In this document: piece by piece, positions 6,966-9,566 of the stretch
Layout: each line of letters begins with the position of its first letter
How positions within the stretch are numbered: the stretch's first letter is position 1
Source: Gelria sp.
GTDB taxonomy: Bacteria > Bacillota > Syntrophomonadia > Syntrophomonadales > Syntrophomonadaceae
Length of the DNA stretch: 9,566 bases
NCBI GenBank assembly: GCA_012839665.1
Contig: DUMX01000292.1
Span: 1 to 9,566, forward strand
Reading direction: 5' to 3'
The notes under the pieces: model-generated
The model's input: only the letters and a program-made list of their open reading frames with translations
Databases searched by the model: none
Told to the model about the DNA's origin: nothing
Program-made: the position numbers and the translations under genes

Positions 6966-9074
6966 ATGGATAGTGCTGTTACCCGGGAATTAATCCTGGA
7001 AGGCTTGGATTGTGCCCATTGTGCTGCCAAAATTGAAACCCAAATTAATCATCTGGAAGGGGTTAATACCGCCTCCCTTAATTTCATTACTAAAACACTT
7101 AGAATAGAAGTAGATTCCTCGGGTCTGCTCGAAGATGTTCTGAATCAGACTTACAAAATTATAAATACTCTAGAACCCGATGTGCAGGTAGGGGAGAAAG
7201 ACAGCAAAGCAATCTATACCAGGAAAGAAATTAATACCCAACCCCTCATTATTTTTTTGCTTTCATTTGCGCTGGTAGCCGTGGCCTTGGCATCAAGTCT
7301 TCCAGCATCAATAAAATTAATATTATACCTGTCAAGTTATCTGCTAGTTGCTACTCCCATTCTGTATAAAGCCGGTTTAAATATTATTAAAGGCCAGATA
7401 TTTGATGAATATTTTCTTATGAGTTTAGCTACGTTGGCTGCTTTCGCCATTAGAGAGTACCCGGAAGCGGTGGCAGTAATGTTATTCTACCGTATTGGGG
7501 AGTATTTGCAGGATCTGGCAGTAGACCGCTCTCGACAATCAATCAGCAACCTGATGGATATCAGACCTGAATATGCCAATCTTATTAGTAATGGGAAAAC
7601 GGAGCAGGTGAAGCCTGAAGACGTTGTTTGTGGTGACATAATAGTTATCAAACCAGGGGAGAGAATACCTTTGGATGGCATCATTGTAGAAGGTAGTTCC
7701 TCACTGGATACTTCAGCTCTTACCGGCGAATCATTACCTCGTTACCTGTCTGCGGGTGATGAAATCCTGGCTGGTTATCTAAACATTGATGGTATGCTAA
7801 AAGTAGAAGTAAGCAGGGCTTATCAAGAGTCTGCAGTTACTCGCATCCTGGATTTGGTGGAAAATGCAGCCAGTCATAAAGCCCCGGCAGAGAACTTCAT
7901 TACCCGTTTTGCTGCCTATTACACACCGGTGGTGGTGTTTGCTGCACTGGCTCTGGCTTTAATTCCCCCTTTCGTGTTTAATGCCGGTAATCCCCGGGAG
8001 TGGATATACCGGGCTTTGGTATTTCTGGTCGTATCCTGTCCCTGTGCCCTGGTACTTTCAGTTCCATTGACTTTCTTCGCCGGAATAGGCAAAGCCTCTC
8101 GTCACGGCATACTAGTTAAAGGCAGTAATTATTTAGAGGCGTTAAACTATGTAAATACTATGGTATTTGATAAAACCGGAACCTTAACTACGGGAAACTT
8201 TAAAGTGATAAATGTAAATGCACAACCGGGCATAGAACCGGCAGATTTGCTATATTATGCTGCCGCTGCCGAATATTATTCCCAACATCCCCTGGCTATT
8301 TCTATTAAAATGGCCTATTCAGGTATCATTACTGAAGAACATATTGGAGAATATCAAGATATTCCGGGTTATGGTATAAAGGCAACTGTTATGGGGCGGG
8401 AAGTCCTGGCAGGTAGTATAAAACTTTTAGAAAACGAAAACATCATATGCCCCCATCATAGCCCCAGTGTTACTCAGGTTCATATTGCCATTAATAAAAA
8501 TTATGCGGGTTATATTGAACTGGCTGACCAATTAAAGCCAGACGTACCACAGGCTATGAAAGAATTAAGGGAAATAGGAATGAAAAAGCTGGTTATGTTA
8601 ACCGGAGATAACGAACTTGCCGCTCATCAGATAACTACGGAACTGAAATTGGATGAAATATACTCCGAGCTATTACCGCAGCAGAAGGTAGAAATGATGG
8701 AAATGCTGGAAAGCAGGAAATCCAAAAACGAACGCCTGGTTTTTGTAGGTGATGGGATTAATGATGCACCAGTCCTGGCACGTTCTGACCTGGGTATAGC
8801 TATGGGGGGCTTGGGTTCCGATGCGGCTATTGAGGCTGCAGATATCGTTATAATGGATGATGAACCGCATAGATTACCAATAGCAATAAAGATTGCCCGG
8901 GATACCCGAGCTATAGTTGTTCAAAATATTGTATTTGCACTGGGAGTAAAAGCGATTGTACTGGCACTGGGGGCAGTTGGATTGGCAACCATGTGGCAAG
9001 CTGTTTTCGCCGATGTTGGAGTAACTATTATTGCAGTGGTGAACTCTCTAAGACTTATGCGAGGAAATTATTAA
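6966..9074 (+). CDS. cadA: P1B-type heavy-metal efflux ATPase (Zn/Cd/Pb)
   Basis: This membrane pump exports soft divalent metals at the cost of ATP. The 702 residues show a single N-terminal HMA domain with GLDCAHCAAKIE (metal cysteines 16 and 19), transmembrane helices from about 93 onwards, the actuator TGES (253-256), the membrane metal site CPC (358-360), the phosphorylated Asp402 in DKTGTLT, the SQHP motif (439-442) of the nucleotide domain, TGDN (546-549) and the hinge GDGINDAP (595-602). Lys663 in helix 7 and Asp683 in FADVGVTIIAVVNSLRL of helix 8 match the conserved pair in ZntA/CadA enzymes, supporting Zn/Cd/Pb and arguing against copper. The ATG at 6966 is preceded by GGGGGGA (6954-6960). 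The intergenic stretch carries a TTAGGAG duplication. It forms an operon with the repressor gene. No terminator follows directly, so transcription probably reads into the small gene at 9162. Confidence 0.95.
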   Translation: MDSAVTRELILEGLDCAHCAAKIETQINHLEGVNTASLNFITKTLRIEVDSSGLLEDVLNQTYKIINTLEPDVQVGEKDSKAIYTRKEINTQPLIIFLLSFALVAVALASSLPASIKLILYLSSYLLVATPILYKAGLNIIKGQIFDEYFLMSLATLAAFAIREYPEAVAVMLFYRIGEYLQDLAVDRSRQSISNLMDIRPEYANLISNGKTEQVKPEDVVCGDIIVIKPGERIPLDGIIVEGSSSLDTSALTGESLPRYLSAGDEILAGYLNIDGMLKVEVSRAYQESAVTRILDLVENAASHKAPAENFITRFAAYYTPVVVFAALALALIPPFVFNAGNPREWIYRALVFLVVSCPCALVLSVPLTFFAGIGKASRHGILVKGSNYLEALNYVNTMVFDKTGTLTTGNFKVINVNAQPGIEPADLLYYAAAAEYYSQHPLAISIKMAYSGIITEEHIGEYQDIPGYGIKATVMGREVLAGSIKLLENENIICPHHSPSVTQVHIAINKNYAGYIELADQLKPDVPQAMKELREIGMKKLVMLTGDNELAAHQITTELKLDEIYSELLPQQKVEMMEMLESRKSKNERLVFVGDGINDAPVLARSDLGIAMGGLGSDAAIEAADIVIMDDEPHRLPIAIKIARDTRAIVVQNIVFALGVKAIVLALGAVGLATMWQAVFADVGVTIIAVVNSLRLMRGNY

Positions 9075-9083
9075 AATATCCCC

Positions 9084-9112
9084 TTGACAGAACAATAGTT
9101 CTACTCTATTCT
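9084..9112 (+). promoter_or_regulatory. Strong sigma-A promoter for the small membrane protein gene
   Basis: A perfect TTGACA (9084-9089), a 17-base spacer and TATTCT (9107-9112) give a near-consensus vegetative promoter starting ten bases after the ATPase stop. The expected start is near 9119. The promoter is overlapped by the palindromes at 9090-9101 and 9120-9131, so it is probably strong but tightly repressed. Confidence 0.8.
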
Positions 9113-9131
9113 AGACACAGAACTATTGTTC
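9090..9131. promoter_or_regulatory. Paired LexA-like (SOS) boxes
   Basis: GAACAATAGTTC (9090-9101) lies in the promoter spacer and GAACTATTGTTC (9120-9131) lies at the expected transcription start. Each is an exact GAAC-N4-GTTC palindrome, the half-sites of Gram-positive LexA (DinR) operators. Their centres are 30 bp apart, close to three helical turns, so two dimers could sit on roughly the same face. The two boxes are reverse complements of each other, giving a perfect 13-bp inverted repeat (9090-9102 with 9119-9131). LexA is inferred from half-sites. The central bases match the B. subtilis consensus only partly, so another repressor with similar half-sites remains possible. Confidence 0.65.
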
Positions 9132-9161
9132 GCATTTACTGGGCAAAGGGGATGTGTAAAG

Positions 9162-9275
9162 ATGTTTGTGGGATATCATAAAAAAGAATTTATTAAAATG
9201 GCCTTGGGTACTATTGTAATGCTGGCGCTAGGGTATGCTTTTACACTGGGTTTTTTCTTGCTTTTCCAAGTATAG
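9162..9275 (+). CDS. Small single-span membrane protein, 37 residues, probably SOS-regulated
   Basis: I do not recognise this peptide. It starts MFVGYHKKEFIK, a basic N-terminal tail (His6, Lys7, Lys8, Lys12), followed by a hydrophobic stretch at about 13-35 long enough for one transmembrane helix with glycines at 16, 24 and 30, and ends Phe-Gln-Val. The positive-inside rule puts the N terminus in the cytoplasm. The ATG at 9162 has AAAGGGG at 9145-9151 as ribosome binding site, with a rather long 10-base spacing. The gene sits between its own repressed-looking promoter (9084-9131) and its own terminator (9300-9342), which argues strongly that it is real despite its size. By analogy with LexA-controlled small membrane proteins such as TisB, it could depolarise the membrane or slow division under DNA damage. 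A small accessory peptide of the neighbouring ATPase is the main alternative. Confidence 0.7.
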   Translation: MFVGYHKKEFIKMALGTIVMLALGYAFTLGFFLLFQV

Positions 9276-9299
9276 CAGGAGTACATATTTTTTAATAGG

Positions 9300-9342
9300 G
9301 CAAGCTTTTTATCTCTTTTTAGGAGTGAAGGCTTGCTTTTTT
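9300..9342 (+). terminator. Rho-independent terminator after the small gene
   Basis: GCAAGCTTT (9300-9308) pairs with AAGGCTTGC (9328-9336) as a 9-bp stem with one G-T wobble, around a 19-base loop, and is followed by six T (9337-9342). It lies 24 bases after the small gene's stop. It would end a transcript of about 220 bases from the 9084 promoter, and would also end the metal operon if that reads through. Confidence 0.8.
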
Positions 9343-9358
9343 AGGTGATTTACCTAAA
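9340..9358. repeat. Short palindrome TTTAGGT/ACCTAAA
   Basis: TTTAGGT (9340-9346) and ACCTAAA (9352-9358) form a 7-bp inverted repeat around five bases, overlapping the terminator U tract. TTTAGGTGA recurs at 9440-9448. It may help terminate transcription from the opposite direction or be an operator for the candidate promoter at 9394, but I have no further support. Confidence 0.35.
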
Positions 9359-9393
9359 TTACGGAATATTTGTGTTTGGAATTAGTATTTTTA

Positions 9394-9402
9394 TGTTAAA
9401 AT
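9394..9402 (+). promoter_or_regulatory. Possible extended -10 promoter pointing out of the window
   Basis: TGT followed by TAAAAT (9397-9402) fits an extended -10 element. A weak -35, TTTGGA (9375-9380), lies 16 bases upstream. No gene starts in the remaining bases, so a target would lie beyond the window edge. Confidence 0.3.
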
Positions 9403-9484
9403 GCATATATAAGTAATGATTCTACTACGAAAACCCCTATTTAGGTGAATATTAGTGAATACGTAGTCCAAAGATAGTGCTTTT

Positions 9485-9518
9485 GAATTAAAAATTAAGA
9501 ATTAAAAATTAAGAATTA
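9485..9518. repeat. 14-bp AT-rich tandem repeat
   Basis: The unit GAATTAAAAATTAA occurs at 9485-9498 and 9499-9512, followed by a partial third copy GAATTA (9513-9518). The repeat is exact and lies in non-coding DNA. Similar AT-rich runs are common at intergenic or element boundaries, so it may mark the edge of a repeat family. Confidence 0.8.
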
Positions 9519-9523
9519 TCGTT

Positions 9524-9540
9524 GAAATACTCCGTATTTC
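9524..9540. repeat. Hairpin GAAATAC/GTATTTC
   Basis: GAAATAC (9524-9530) and GTATTTC (9534-9540) form a perfect 7-bp stem with a 3-base loop six bases after the tandem repeat. It is followed by a pyrimidine-rich but not pure T stretch, so a terminator role is doubtful. It may be one end of a small repeat element cut by the window edge. Confidence 0.45.
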
Positions 9541-9566
9541 TCTTTACTTTAATCTTTTGCGTATCG

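Larger units (their letters stand above)
9343..9566. other. AT-rich non-coding tail
   Basis: After the terminator I find no open reading frame of useful length on either strand. The stretch holds the TTTAGGT palindrome, a possible outward promoter near 9394-9402, the 14-bp tandem repeat at 9485-9518 and a small hairpin at 9524-9540. Confidence 0.6.

Noticed and set aside
9090..9131. The 13-bp inverted repeat as a terminator of the ATPase gene
   Set aside because: No T tract follows either arm, and the loop holds the -10 element of a near-consensus promoter. An operator is the better reading.
8993..9181. A 62-codon + strand reading frame spanning the ATPase end and the operator region
   Set aside because: It overlaps the conserved last helix of the ATPase in another frame, crosses the promoter and operators, and has no ribosome binding site. 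The frame at 9162-9275 is the supported gene.

Overview
The window looks like chromosomal DNA from an anaerobic, low-to-moderate GC Gram-positive bacterium (Firmicutes, Clostridia). A Syntrophomonas-type or Peptococcaceae-type host is plausible, but I infer this only from protein style. The supporting signs are a Bacillus/Staphylococcus-type (type II) MurB, strong purine-rich ribosome binding sites, a TTG start, a soluble PAS-PAS histidine kinase of the sporulation-kinase kind, a cobalamin-binding radical SAM protein, a CadC-type repressor and candidate LexA boxes of the Gram-positive form GAAC-N4-GTTC. All genes I can support lie on the + strand.

Layout: 1-274 is non-coding, with short degenerate repeats at its left edge and the murB ribosome binding site at its right. 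murB (275-1174) is followed after 6 bases by a B12-binding radical SAM/DUF4080 protein (1181-2920), probably in one operon. A 196-base gap with a candidate extended -10 promoter leads to a cytosolic PAS-PAS histidine kinase (3117-4619, TTG start). A hairpin pair (4655-4709, the second probably a terminator) and an extended -10 promoter separate it from an ABC1/UbiB-family atypical kinase (4756-6429). A classical repressor-controlled metal-resistance operon follows: promoter, inverted-repeat operator, CadC/ArsR-type sensor (6555-6926) and P1B-type Zn/Cd/Pb efflux ATPase (6966-9074).

The most unusual part is just after the ATPase. A near-consensus sigma-A promoter (TTGACA, 17 bases, TATTCT) carries two exact GAAC-N4-GTTC palindromes, one in the spacer and one at the expected transcription start. 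They are centred 30 bp apart and form a perfect 13-bp inverted repeat. This promoter drives an unlisted 37-codon gene (9162-9275) encoding a single-span membrane peptide, closed by its own terminator (9300-9342). The arrangement fits a LexA-controlled, DNA-damage-induced small membrane protein, comparable in logic (not in sequence) to E. coli TisB. The peptide itself I do not recognise.

The last ~220 bases are AT-rich, with a 14-bp tandem repeat, a small hairpin and a possible promoter pointing out of the window. Working together: murB serves peptidoglycan synthesis, the kinase is an orphan sensor here, and CadC-like repressor plus ATPase form a self-contained metal sensing and export unit. 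I see no link in sequence between the metal operon and the small gene beyond adjacency and likely read-through.
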